Assembly: GCA_024234265.1 (NCBI GenBank)
Contig: JACKOM010000011.1
Location: forward strand, 1-64,000
Length of the DNA stretch: 64,000 nucleotides
Source of the DNA: Oceanospirillaceae bacterium
GTDB taxonomy: Bacteria > Pseudomonadota > Gammaproteobacteria > Pseudomonadales > Oceanobacteraceae
Direction: 5' to 3'
Under the pieces are notes generated by a model. That model saw nothing but the letters and a program-made list of their open reading frames with translations, searched no databases and was not told the origin of the DNA. The translations under genes and the position numbers were made by a program. Below are positions 37,695 to 45,645 of the stretch, one piece after another (position 1 is the stretch's first letter; the number at the start of each line of letters is the position of its first letter).

Positions 37695-37899
37695 GAATGT
37701 CCCCTCTGAAAATGGTGAATATACGTGAGTCAGTGATGAACCGTGTGTTTATTTACTGCACACCCAACCTGCTTCACATAAATAACGTCAACCCCCGGCG
37801 TACCTCAGTACAAACCCGCACGGACGGTTTAAAACTGGCGATATTCTAGGGCCACGGACAGGCGCTGGCAAACTTAACGCCATGGACTATGTTTGAGAT

Positions 37900-38850
37900 A
37901 TGGAAAATAAAATTCTTTTAAATCAGCGGCAACAAAGTTACTACCTGTGTTTGCCCGCCGCCAGGGACAGGCAAATATTCCACAGCGTATTTGCCTATGA
38001 TGCCCTGCTGCGTTACTGCAGCAACCATCCGGATTTCACCCTGCAGGCATACTGCCTGTTTCAGGACGAAGTCCATTTATTGATACACACCCATCAGCAA
38101 CCCGATTTGCTGATGGATAAAATCATGCTCAGCCACAGCCAGTGGCACCAGCAAAACATCAATCAGCCTGGTTATTTATTCGACGATCAGGCCACCAGCC
38201 GGGTTCTGGTTCAACCCCGTTATTTGCCTGAAATTGTACGTGCTGTTCATCAACTACCCGTACAACGCCGTTTGTGTGCAACCCCAGCACTGTATGCCTA
38301 TTCCTCGTATGGGGATTACCTGGATATTGCCACCCCTGGCGCGCAACTGGATAAAGAACTGATCAGCACCATGATTTGCGCAGTGAAAACCCAGCGTCTG
38401 CGCAGACTTGAAGACTTTATGGCGCAGCCAGCCAAATACTCGGCAGCCCAATTAAAAACCGGCAACCACGCTTATTATTACGCACTTGCAGATGCACCGT
38501 TTATTACTCAACTACTCAGCCAATACCCGCAGGAACCCAGAGCAAACCAAACCGACTGGATCGCTCAATGGGATAAAACCCTGGTATTTCTCAGCGAACT
38601 ACTGCACACCGATGAATTCACCTGCCTGCGTGGCGGGCGAAACAGCCACCTGGCGGACACCCATTACCTGCTTGCCTGGCTTTTCCATCAATTGCAGGGC
38701 GGCCCGATTGAAATTGCCGCCACCGCGCTGGAAACCGATGTGCAGAGTTTACTGCTGAATATCAACGCCATACATTTGCATCACCCCGCGCGCTTTTTAC
38801 GGTATATTGAACAATCCTGGACAACCCAAAACCAGCAATACGCCGCTTAA
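37900..38850 (+). CDS. Degenerate REP-associated tyrosine transposase (RAYT)-like protein
   Basis: A 316-residue protein whose first 145 residues follow the RAYT/Y1-transposase layout: LQAYCLFQDEVHLLIHT (about 48-64) corresponds to the HUH strand, and RAVHQLPVQRRLCATPALYAYSSYGDYL to the conserved N-P-V-R...WSSY region. The metal-binding HUH is altered (Glu57-Val-His instead of His-x-His) and the catalytic Tyr helix reads MLSHSQWHQQNIN with no Tyr. It is therefore unlikely to cut DNA. The C-terminal 165 residues are unrelated to transposases I know. The stop is 2 bp before panE, suggesting a settled cellular gene. Confidence 0.65.
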   Translation: MENKILLNQRQQSYYLCLPAARDRQIFHSVFAYDALLRYCSNHPDFTLQAYCLFQDEVHLLIHTHQQPDLLMDKIMLSHSQWHQQNINQPGYLFDDQATSRVLVQPRYLPEIVRAVHQLPVQRRLCATPALYAYSSYGDYLDIATPGAQLDKELISTMICAVKTQRLRRLEDFMAQPAKYSAAQLKTGNHAYYYALADAPFITQLLSQYPQEPRANQTDWIAQWDKTLVFLSELLHTDEFTCLRGGRNSHLADTHYLLAWLFHQLQGGPIEIAATALETDVQSLLLNINAIHLHHPARFLRYIEQSWTTQNQQYAA

Positions 38851-38852
38851 AT

Positions 38853-39731
38853 ATGCCATGTACAATCGTCGGCCCTGGGGCCATGGGCTGCCTGTGGGCA
38901 AGCCTGCAAAAGCAGCCCTGCCATTTTCTGGCGAAAGATGGGCATCCCTTTTTACAAACCGATCACTTCGAATATTTACCTGCGGCAACACAAGTAAACT
39001 TCAGCGCGTCAACCTTTAATGAATATCGCAACACAGGCGATCATCTGATCATCGCCACCAAGGCCTATGCGGCAAAAGATGCACTGCAACGCGCACTGCA
39101 ATCGGTAAAGAATCCAAGCAGCATTTTTTTATTGCAGAACGGCATGGGCAGTCAGCAGGAAATTGCAGCTTTATATCCGCATTTACCCATATTTGCGGTC
39201 AGCTCAACCCACGGCGCCTTTAAACCTGACCCTCTTACATTAATGCATGCCGGCATGGGCACTCAGCGTATCGGCCCACTAACTGCAAGTGCAGAATTAT
39301 CCATCGTTGAAGAATTACTGCCGCCCGGCAGTTTCAGCTGGTATCTCGATATCGAAAATGTGTTGTGGCAAAAATTACAGATAAATTCCGCTATCAACGC
39401 ATTAACCGTCATTTATCAGTGTGCAAATGGTGAGTTACTCGATGGTGGTGAACGCCAGCAGCATATGGCCAAATTATGCGCGGAAACCGATCTGCTTCTG
39501 CAAACATCAGGCATAAACCATCAGCCATCATTAGCATTGGCTGAACAGGTCGCAAAACTAACCGCAAAAAATTTCAGCTCCATGTATCAGGATGTTGCAC
39601 ACCACCGGAAAACCGAAATTAAATACATTAATGGTTACATAGTGGACAAATGCCGTGAGTATTCACTGCTATGCCCGACCCACCAGGCATTATTACAACA
39701 GGCAGAAAAATGGGCCGTTAATCCCAGTTGA
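38853..39731 (+). CDS. panE: 2-dehydropantoate 2-reductase
   Basis: A 292-residue ketopantoate reductase, which makes pantoate for pantothenate and CoA. The N-terminal NADPH fold has GPGAMG at residues 7-12; KAYAAKDAL and LLQNGMGSQQEI follow the family; the catalytic Lys lies in VLWQKLQINSAINALT and the C-terminal domain has SSMYQDVAHHRKTEIKYING. Translationally linked to the RAYT-like gene upstream (2-bp gap). Confidence 0.88.
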   Translation: MPCTIVGPGAMGCLWASLQKQPCHFLAKDGHPFLQTDHFEYLPAATQVNFSASTFNEYRNTGDHLIIATKAYAAKDALQRALQSVKNPSSIFLLQNGMGSQQEIAALYPHLPIFAVSSTHGAFKPDPLTLMHAGMGTQRIGPLTASAELSIVEELLPPGSFSWYLDIENVLWQKLQINSAINALTVIYQCANGELLDGGERQQHMAKLCAETDLLLQTSGINHQPSLALAEQVAKLTAKNFSSMYQDVAHHRKTEIKYINGYIVDKCREYSLLCPTHQALLQQAEKWAVNPS

Positions 39732-39785
39732 GTCAAGCAGGCAGCGCTGCTAGTCTGGCAACACAATAACAATAAAAATTACGCC

Positions 39786-41732
39786 ATGTTCACACGTATT
39801 TATCATCTCAAAGTTCGTCAGAAACTTTTTATTCTGCTGATCAGTGGCCTGATCATTATGCTTAGCTGTGCACTGGCGGGCAGTGTCTGGCTTGCCCTCA
39901 GTCAACCTACGCCAAATCAGATTTTACAGCCCCTGATTAATACCTATCATACCAACAGCCATTCGCCGGCCAGATGGATTGAATATCTCAACGAAGCGCA
40001 GTCCGAATTTAATATTTCAGACGTCAGCATTTACAGCATGCAGGGTAAATTAATTGCCAGCAGCCGCAGCCATGTACCGGAAAATATTCATGAGGATAAC
40101 AGTTCAATCCTGCAACAAAGTTTGCTGGTAACCCCACAGGGCATATTGTTAATTAACAGTAAGCGTCGCTGGCTGGAAGCTATCGGCTCACTGGGCTTAA
40201 TTGTATTCAGTGCCCTGATGATTTCTGGTTTAGGGCTTATTTACCTGAGCCTGATGCTACTGGATTATTTAATCACCCGCCCTATACGCAAACTCAATCA
40301 CACCATGACACTGATTTCCCAGACCAGTGATTTTAAAATCCGCGCCCGTCAATATTACCGCGACGAAATTGGTACCCTCGCAAAAAACTTCAACAGCATG
40401 CTGGATATCATCGAAACCCATAGCCGGCAAATCAGTACCGAAAGCAAAAAAGCAAATGCGTCTAAACAGAGAGCAATAGAACTCTCTAAAAAAATGCACG
40501 AAATGAACGAAAAACTCAGCACTGAGATAAAACAACGCATCAGTGCCGAGCAGGATATTTCAGATCTTCAGCAATACCTCAACAATATAATTGAATCCAT
40601 GCCCAGTGCGATTATCGCAATAGACGCTGGCATTCATATCATCCAGTGCAACAGCGCCGCACAGGAACTTTTCAATGTACAAGCAGATGTCGCATTGCAA
40701 AAACCCCTGCAGACCATTTGCAGCCATCTGCAGGAATATTATGAGCCTATTCGCTACAGCGTTGATGATCAGCAACTTCTTAAAATTGAACGTATTAAAT
40801 TACACTCCGATAATACTACCCGCCTGTTTGACCTGACCATTTACCCGCTGAAAAACAGTGAAAATCCCGGTGCCGTTATCCGTATCGACGATGTCAGCCA
40901 GCAGGTGCGCATGGAAGAAGTGCTGGTACAAAATGAAAAAATGATGTCCCTCGGCGGGCTTGCTGCCGGCATGGCACATGAAATTAACAACCCACTCGGA
41001 GCCATTATTCATACCCTGCAGAATATGAACCGCAGGCTCGATCAGAAACTGCCTAAAAACATCGAAACCGCACTCGCGGTGGGTACCGATATCGGCAGTA
41101 TCAGGGCCTATTTATCGGAACGGGGAATTTTTTCGTTTATCGATAATATTCGCGAAGCCGGTGAACGGGCCTCGCAAATTGTCAGCAACATGCTGCAGTT
41201 CAGCCGCCAGAGCCACAAAGATTTACACCCGCAGGATATCCATCAAATCATTGAGAGGGCCCTGTCTATTGCCAGCAATGATTACAACATGACAACCGGT
41301 TACGATTTTAAACGTATCGAACTGCTAAAAGATTTTGAATTTAACCTGCCCTTAGTGCCCTGCATTCCTTCCGAAATTGAGCAGGTTATTATTAATATCC
41401 TGAAAAATGCCGCGCAGGCACTCAACGAATATGGCAATCAAAAAGAATTTGATATGGACTGGTTTGCGCGTATTGAAATCCATACCTACCTTGAACACGG
41501 GCAGGCGGTCATTGAAATTGCCGATAATGGCCCGGGCATGGATGAAGAAACCCGCAAACATATTTTTGAACCGTTTTTTACCACCAAGGATGTGGGCGCA
41601 GGTACGGGCCTCGGCCTGTCGGTGTCTTATTTTATTATGACCTCACACCACAATGGCGCCATGCAGGTCAGCAGCCAGCTGGGCCAGGGCAGCATATTTA
41701 CCCTGTCACTGCCGTTACAAAGCAATCCTTGA
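39786..41732 (+). CDS. Membrane sensor histidine kinase with PAS domain (orphan)
   Basis: A 648-residue kinase: TM1 about 13-36, periplasmic region to about 125, TM2 about 130-155, HAMP 157-208, coiled coil, PAS about 265-370, dimerisation domain with phospho-acceptor His398 ([12 protein letters not shown]), and HATPase domain with NIIKN-type N box (about 535), DNGPGMDEE and [10 protein letters not shown]. Resembles the NtrB/DctB-like HisKA group. No response regulator is adjacent, so the partner is elsewhere. No clear ribosome-binding site. Confidence 0.9.
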   Translation: MFTRIYHLKVRQKLFILLISGLIIMLSCALAGSVWLALSQPTPNQILQPLINTYHTNSHSPARWIEYLNEAQSEFNISDVSIYSMQGKLIASSRSHVPENIHEDNSSILQQSLLVTPQGILLINSKRRWLEAIGSLGLIVFSALMISGLGLIYLSLMLLDYLITRPIRKLNHTMTLISQTSDFKIRARQYYRDEIGTLAKNFNSMLDIIETHSRQISTESKKANASKQRAIELSKKMHEMNEKLSTEIKQRISAEQDISDLQQYLNNIIESMPSAIIAIDAGIHIIQCNSAAQELFNVQADVALQKPLQTICSHLQEYYEPIRYSVDDQQLLKIERIKLHSDNTTRLFDLTIYPLKNSENPGAVIRIDDVSQQVRMEEVLVQNEKMMSLGGLAAGMAHEINNPLGAIIHTLQNMNRRLDQKLPKNIETALAVGTDIGSIRAYLSERGIFSFIDNIREAGERASQIVSNMLQFSRQSHKDLHPQDIHQIIERALSIASNDYNMTTGYDFKRIELLKDFEFNLPLVPCIPSEIEQVIINILKNAAQALNEYGNQKEFDMDWFARIEIHTYLEHGQAVIEIADNGPGMDEETRKHIFEPFFTTKDVGAGTGLGLSVSYFIMTSHHNGAMQVSSQLGQGSIFTLSLPLQSNP

Positions 41733-41768
41733 CCTGTCCGCTAAGCTTTCAGTACCATGCGCGCGTTT

Positions 41769-41935
41769 TGTGGTGCACTGCCTGCAGTGTTAAACGGGAA
41801 ACTGGTGATCAATCCAGTGCTGCCCCCGCAACGGTGATCGGTTAAGGGACAACATTTGCCACTGTGCTTTTTGCATGGGAAGGCGTTGCCCCGGATGTTA
41901 AATCATCAGACCGTAAGCCCGGATACCGGCCCGAA
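41769..41935 (+). ncRNA. Cobalamin (B12) riboswitch
   Basis: The conserved core elements appear in order: TTAAACGGGAAACTGGTG, AATCCAGTGCTGCCCCCGC, GCCACTG, GGGAAGGC, and the terminal B12 box GTAAGCCCGGATACCGGCC. The receptor gene begins about 35 nt later. Its ribosome-binding site (GGAGG at 41956-41960) lies in a possible small hairpin GCGG...CCGC, so control of translation initiation is likely. Confidence 0.93.
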
Positions 41936-41969
41936 ACAATCATTAACGGTGTTGCGGAGGGCGACCGCC

Positions 41970-43814
41970 GTGCAAAATTTGCACTGCACTCTTATTTCCT
42001 GTCTGGCGGGTATTTCCTGCTTTTTTGCTGGCACTTCATCTGGCCACGCAGAAACCCAGACCTTAAACACAGTCGAAGTCACCGGCTATGAACAGCCCGG
42101 CGTGCCCCTGTCTGCCTATTTTTTAGATTTTGAACTACAAACTTATCAGGATGATTTAGCGGGTGTTTTAAATCACCAGGCGGGTATTCAAACCCAGCGC
42201 GCCGGTGGCATTGGGGCTTACAGCAGCCTGTGGTTACGGGGCAGCCCTGCAAAACAATTGCGCCTTTATCTGGATAATTTTGATTTAAATGATCCACTCA
42301 CGGGTGGCATTAATCTCGCGCTGATTCCCATGCAATTACTGGAAAGCGCAACCATTTACCCCGATTACCAGCCCATGCATCTGGGCAATTCAGGCTTAGG
42401 CGGCGCTATTGTATTAAATACCCCCCAGCAACGCAGCGGCAGCCAATTGCAGGCTGAGGCAGGCAGTTTTGGTTATGCGGGGCTGCACGGTGGTTATTAC
42501 ACCCCCACTTTTACCCTGATGGCCGGTGCACAACAGGCCGATAATAATTTCACTTACCTGGATGATAACGGCACAGACCGTAATCAGGATGATGATTTTT
42601 ATACCACGCGCCAGAATAATCAGAATAACAGCCACTACCTTTTAAGCCGCTGGCAGCCGGATAATTTCGATATTTTATATTTGCATCAGGATTACCTCAC
42701 CGGCATCAGTAATACCCGCAATACGGCACAACAGACACAATGGCAAACCATAGGGGATAAATTTGCCCTGCGTTATGCCACGGATTTTGGCGGCACATTC
42801 GAAACCCTGTTAAATAAACAATATCAGTTTTATAACGACCCCCTCAGCGAAGTCGGCTTAAACCAGGACGATTTTGTCTACGATTACTGGCAACACAAAT
42901 TCGGCTGGCAATCGGATGCAGTTCCTATGGCGAGCAGCCACCTGTATTACAGCCTGCACCACACACATGATGAAATTCGCAGCGATGATCAACTGCAACA
43001 AAAAATAAACCGCTATACCCGCCAACAATGGGATGCAGGCCTGCATCTTGATATCAATGAATATGTCGCACTGGATGCACGCCAGGAATGGATTCATGAT
43101 CAAACGGATTACACAACATCCGCATTTGCCGCTAACCTGCAGACATCTTTGTCCGTCATTGCATTTTCACTGCAGGGCGGCATGTTACAACGCGCCCCGA
43201 CCCTCGCCGAATTGTATGTTACCCAACCACTATTAAATGCCAACGCCGATTTAAACAAAGAAACCATGGCCTTTATCGCGGCATCCGCGGCAACTCATAT
43301 CAATAACACCGAGATTAAACTCAATATATTCCAGCGCGAATTCCGCGACATTATCGTGGTGTTATACGATTCACGCGGTATAGGCAAAAGCAGCAATTTT
43401 CAGTCCGCACAAATTAACGGCACTGAACTCAGCATTAACCAGCGGTGGCACTATGTGGATATCAGCCTGCAGCACAGCAGCCTGAATACCCTCAACCAAA
43501 CCGATAACGCCGCATTGCAGGGTAAAAAATTACCGGGCTTTTATCACCAGAGCAGTGATGCAAATGTGTTATTTAAGCTGAACAACATCACCTGGAATAT
43601 CAATTACAACCTGCAGGACGAGCTGTATTTCGACAGTGCCAACCTGGTTAAAGCCCGCAGTAAACCCACCTGGAATACGGCCATCAGCCAGCAGTGGGCA
43701 GAGCAGAAATTAAGTCTGCAAATATACAACCTGCGCAACGAAGCGTATCAAACCTTTAAAAATCAACCTGCGCCCGGGCGCTACGGCATTATCACTTACA
43801 ACGTACACTTCTGA
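41970..43814 (+). CDS. BtuB-like TonB-dependent receptor, riboswitch controlled
   Basis: A 614-residue receptor. The GTG at 41970, 9 nt after GGAGG, is preferred: upstream in-frame starts fall within the riboswitch. The product begins with a signal peptide ending GHA, then a TonB box-like LNTVEVTGYE, a plug (DLAGVLNHQAGIQTQRAGGI, LWLRGSPAKQLRLYLDNFDL, GGAIVLNT) and a beta-barrel ending in Phe. The riboswitch argues for cobalamin or corrinoid uptake. The plug lacks obvious BtuB hallmarks beyond the general fold. Followed 7 bp later by its lipoprotein partner. Confidence 0.88.
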   Translation: MQNLHCTLISCLAGISCFFAGTSSGHAETQTLNTVEVTGYEQPGVPLSAYFLDFELQTYQDDLAGVLNHQAGIQTQRAGGIGAYSSLWLRGSPAKQLRLYLDNFDLNDPLTGGINLALIPMQLLESATIYPDYQPMHLGNSGLGGAIVLNTPQQRSGSQLQAEAGSFGYAGLHGGYYTPTFTLMAGAQQADNNFTYLDDNGTDRNQDDDFYTTRQNNQNNSHYLLSRWQPDNFDILYLHQDYLTGISNTRNTAQQTQWQTIGDKFALRYATDFGGTFETLLNKQYQFYNDPLSEVGLNQDDFVYDYWQHKFGWQSDAVPMASSHLYYSLHHTHDEIRSDDQLQQKINRYTRQQWDAGLHLDINEYVALDARQEWIHDQTDYTTSAFAANLQTSLSVIAFSLQGGMLQRAPTLAELYVTQPLLNANADLNKETMAFIAASAATHINNTEIKLNIFQREFRDIIVVLYDSRGIGKSSNFQSAQINGTELSINQRWHYVDISLQHSSLNTLNQTDNAALQGKKLPGFYHQSSDANVLFKLNNITWNINYNLQDELYFDSANLVKARSKPTWNTAISQQWAEQKLSLQIYNLRNEAYQTFKNQPAPGRYGIITYNVHF

Positions 43815-43821
43815 GGGAAAC

Positions 43822-44976
43822 ATGAAAAAACTATTATTACTGGCCCTGCTGAGCCAGCTTGCTGCGTGTAATCTTCTTGATGAAAACAAAAATACCGCTG
43901 GCCCATCGGTCAGCAACCTGACCGAAGACAGCGCAGATATCCGCGTGGCTAAATTCAGCCCTGAAGGGGATATCTGGCTGAGCGTGAATGACAACAGCAA
44001 CCCTGTCATCAGCATTTTTAAACAACAAAATGGCGAGTGGCAAAAACAGGAAACCGATATTGCAACAACCCACCCGGTGACTGAAATCGCTTTTGTACGC
44101 GGCCGCAGTGACCTAAACGACGGTGCATTATTAACCCTGACAGCCGCCGATTACGGCAGCAGCGATCTGGCATTTCTGAGCAGCGATCTGAGCGATCTGC
44201 AAAGCAATTTACAACCAAAGGCCTACAGCGATATTAAATACCAATTAGGCAATGAGCGTGTTTACCAGATTGGCCGTTTTGATCTCGATTATATTGCCAG
44301 TGTGAGTTATGACGATTTAATTGCGACAGTCAGTTATCAGTACAGTGTGAATGATGATGGCCTGACCGGTGCTAACCCCTATACCGTGATTGAAAAAGCA
44401 AATAACAATGCCTACCTTATCCGTTACGGCAGCACCAGCATCTGGCAAATCAATCCACAGGCCAGCGCAGAGGAAGATTTTAAACTCGCAGAAATTGATC
44501 TGAGTGATTTTGCCGATGCCGATGGCACACCGGAAATGGCTGACGCTGTTTTAGTCGGTGATGTGCTGTATGTGATTCTGCAACGCCTTGAGTATTATGA
44601 TGCGATTCACAAAGGCCTGTTAATCGCGATTGATACCACTGATAACAGCATTATTGATCTGGATAATACTGCAGAGGGTACTAATGGTTTAGAACTGTTA
44701 GTCACAAACCCTGAAAACATTCAGTACGTGAATAACAAATTGTTAATTAATGCCGTTGGTCGTTATGCCGCATGGGATGGCAGCCGTGATGCAGAATATA
44801 CCGGTGGTGTGGAAACCATTAATCCACAAACCCTCGACCAGACTTTAATTTTTGCCAACAACGCCAGCACAGGTCAAACCAGCAGCTGCTCAGTGTATGG
44901 CGATAAAATGCTGTTAAATCAATATTTCTCTTATGGTTCGAATAAAGTGACATTAGTGGAAAACATCAATATCTGA
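43822..44976 (+). CDS. Lipoprotein partner of the B12 receptor (possible BtuG-like propeller)
   Basis: A 384-residue lipoprotein: signal MKKLLLLALLSQLAA, Cys16 with Asn at +2, so outer membrane expected. The body consists of repeated strand-rich segments (KFSPEGDIWLSVNDNSNPVI, ALLTLTAADYGSSDLAFLS, NNAYLIRYGSTSIWQI, DVLYVILQRLEYYDAI, NKLLINAVGRYAAWDG), as in a beta-propeller. Co-transcribed with the receptor under the riboswitch. Bacteroides BtuG is a B12-binding propeller lipoprotein at the same position; equivalence is my inference, based on layout and not on recognisable sequence identity. Confidence 0.75.
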   Translation: MKKLLLLALLSQLAACNLLDENKNTAGPSVSNLTEDSADIRVAKFSPEGDIWLSVNDNSNPVISIFKQQNGEWQKQETDIATTHPVTEIAFVRGRSDLNDGALLTLTAADYGSSDLAFLSSDLSDLQSNLQPKAYSDIKYQLGNERVYQIGRFDLDYIASVSYDDLIATVSYQYSVNDDGLTGANPYTVIEKANNNAYLIRYGSTSIWQINPQASAEEDFKLAEIDLSDFADADGTPEMADAVLVGDVLYVILQRLEYYDAIHKGLLIAIDTTDNSIIDLDNTAEGTNGLELLVTNPENIQYVNNKLLINAVGRYAAWDGSRDAEYTGGVETINPQTLDQTLIFANNASTGQTSSCSVYGDKMLLNQYFSYGSNKVTLVENINI

Positions 44977-45027
44977 AGCATAAAAAAAGCGCCGTAAGGC
45001 CACTACTGCCACACAGTTTGAAACTAG

Positions 45028-45066
45028 AAAGCGTTGAATGAATAAATTTCATTCAACGCTTTTTTA
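45028..45066 (+). terminator. Rho-independent terminator of the B12 uptake operon
   Basis: The perfect stem AAAGCGTTGAATGAA/TTCATTCAACGCTTT is followed by more T residues, 52 bp after the lipoprotein stop codon. Confidence 0.9.
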
Positions 45067-45089
45067 TTTGCAGTGATTTACTCCGGCGT

Positions 45090-45587
45090 TAATCAGAACA
45101 CTTCATGCGAACTTGCTGCGCCGTTTTTTAAAGCGACATAGCCCGTAGCTGGCATGGATGCCAGCAAAGCGCCGGCGAAGCTAGGCAGGATGCCGAATGG
45201 CGCGTGGGCGTAATGGCGCGCCGAAAAAATCGGAAACAAGCAGCAGTGTGAGCGAAGGAAGGGTCTGGGAAGTCCCTTCCCAGAAAGAAAAAACGGGATT
45301 TAATTGTCGTCATTTTTTGTCTGGACATGGCTTTACGGGGGCCTTCCCCCCGTGCCCCCGCTTTGAACGCAACCGGGCGTTTGTCCTCACTCCAACAAAA
45401 AACATTCGCCCCCGCGCTATGGGGCATCCTGCCCTGGGGTCCCTCGCTTCGCCAGCATCCCTGCTGGCTCGGGCGTGTTTTTTGTTTGCGTTTCGGCGCC
45501 CTTGAGCGTTCATTCTGTGCTCATCACAAACGACGGTTAAACCTGCACAATCTAAACAAAGAGGGCCTCAAACGAGGCCCTGTTTTT
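45090..45587 (+). ncRNA. Candidate structured non-coding transcript
   Basis: Between the operon terminator and a second plus-strand terminator (45562-45587, AGGGCCTC-AAAC-GAGGCCCT then T5) lie about 500 bp without a gene. The second terminator has no coding gene to serve on the plus strand, which suggests an RNA transcribed through the hairpin series GCTGGC/GCCAGC, GGAAGGG/CCCTTCC, ACGGGGG/CCCCCGT and GCCAGC/GCTGGC. Boundaries and promoter are guesses; no known RNA family is recognised. Confidence 0.3.
45562..45587 (+). terminator. Rho-independent terminator without an upstream gene
   Basis: The stem AGGGCCTC/GAGGCCCT with loop AAAC and T5. It is the only sign that the non-coding block is itself transcribed. 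Confidence 0.75.
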
Positions 45588-45645
45588 GGATGCAAAATTG
45601 TGGAACAGCCGTGGTCATAAGGCGCTTTTTTTATGCTCGTTAATT

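Larger units (their letters stand above)
44977..45637. repeat. Non-coding block between split terminator arms
   Basis: A 669-bp gene-free stretch between convergent genes. It begins with AGCATAAAAAAAGCGCC (44977-44993) and ends with the complement (45621-45637); the inverted similarity continues inwards for about 20 more bases with mismatches. The pattern CATAAAAAAA-stem...TTTTTTTATG is the one used by compact terminators elsewhere in this window. Inside are two further terminators and at least four hairpins (45148-45165, 45257-45280, 45335-45353, 45451-45468). The open frames in it have no protein-like composition. Confidence 0.5.

Noticed and set aside
41856..41969. Longer N-terminus of the BtuB-like receptor
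   Set aside because: It would be encoded by the cobalamin riboswitch; the GTG at 41970 with GGAGG gives a proper signal peptide.
45128..45620. Three open frames (99, 102 and 97 codons) within the hairpin-rich block
   Set aside because: They overlap on both strands, have no ribosome-binding sites, and show Arg/Pro/Cys-rich compositions typical of GC-rich non-coding sequence.
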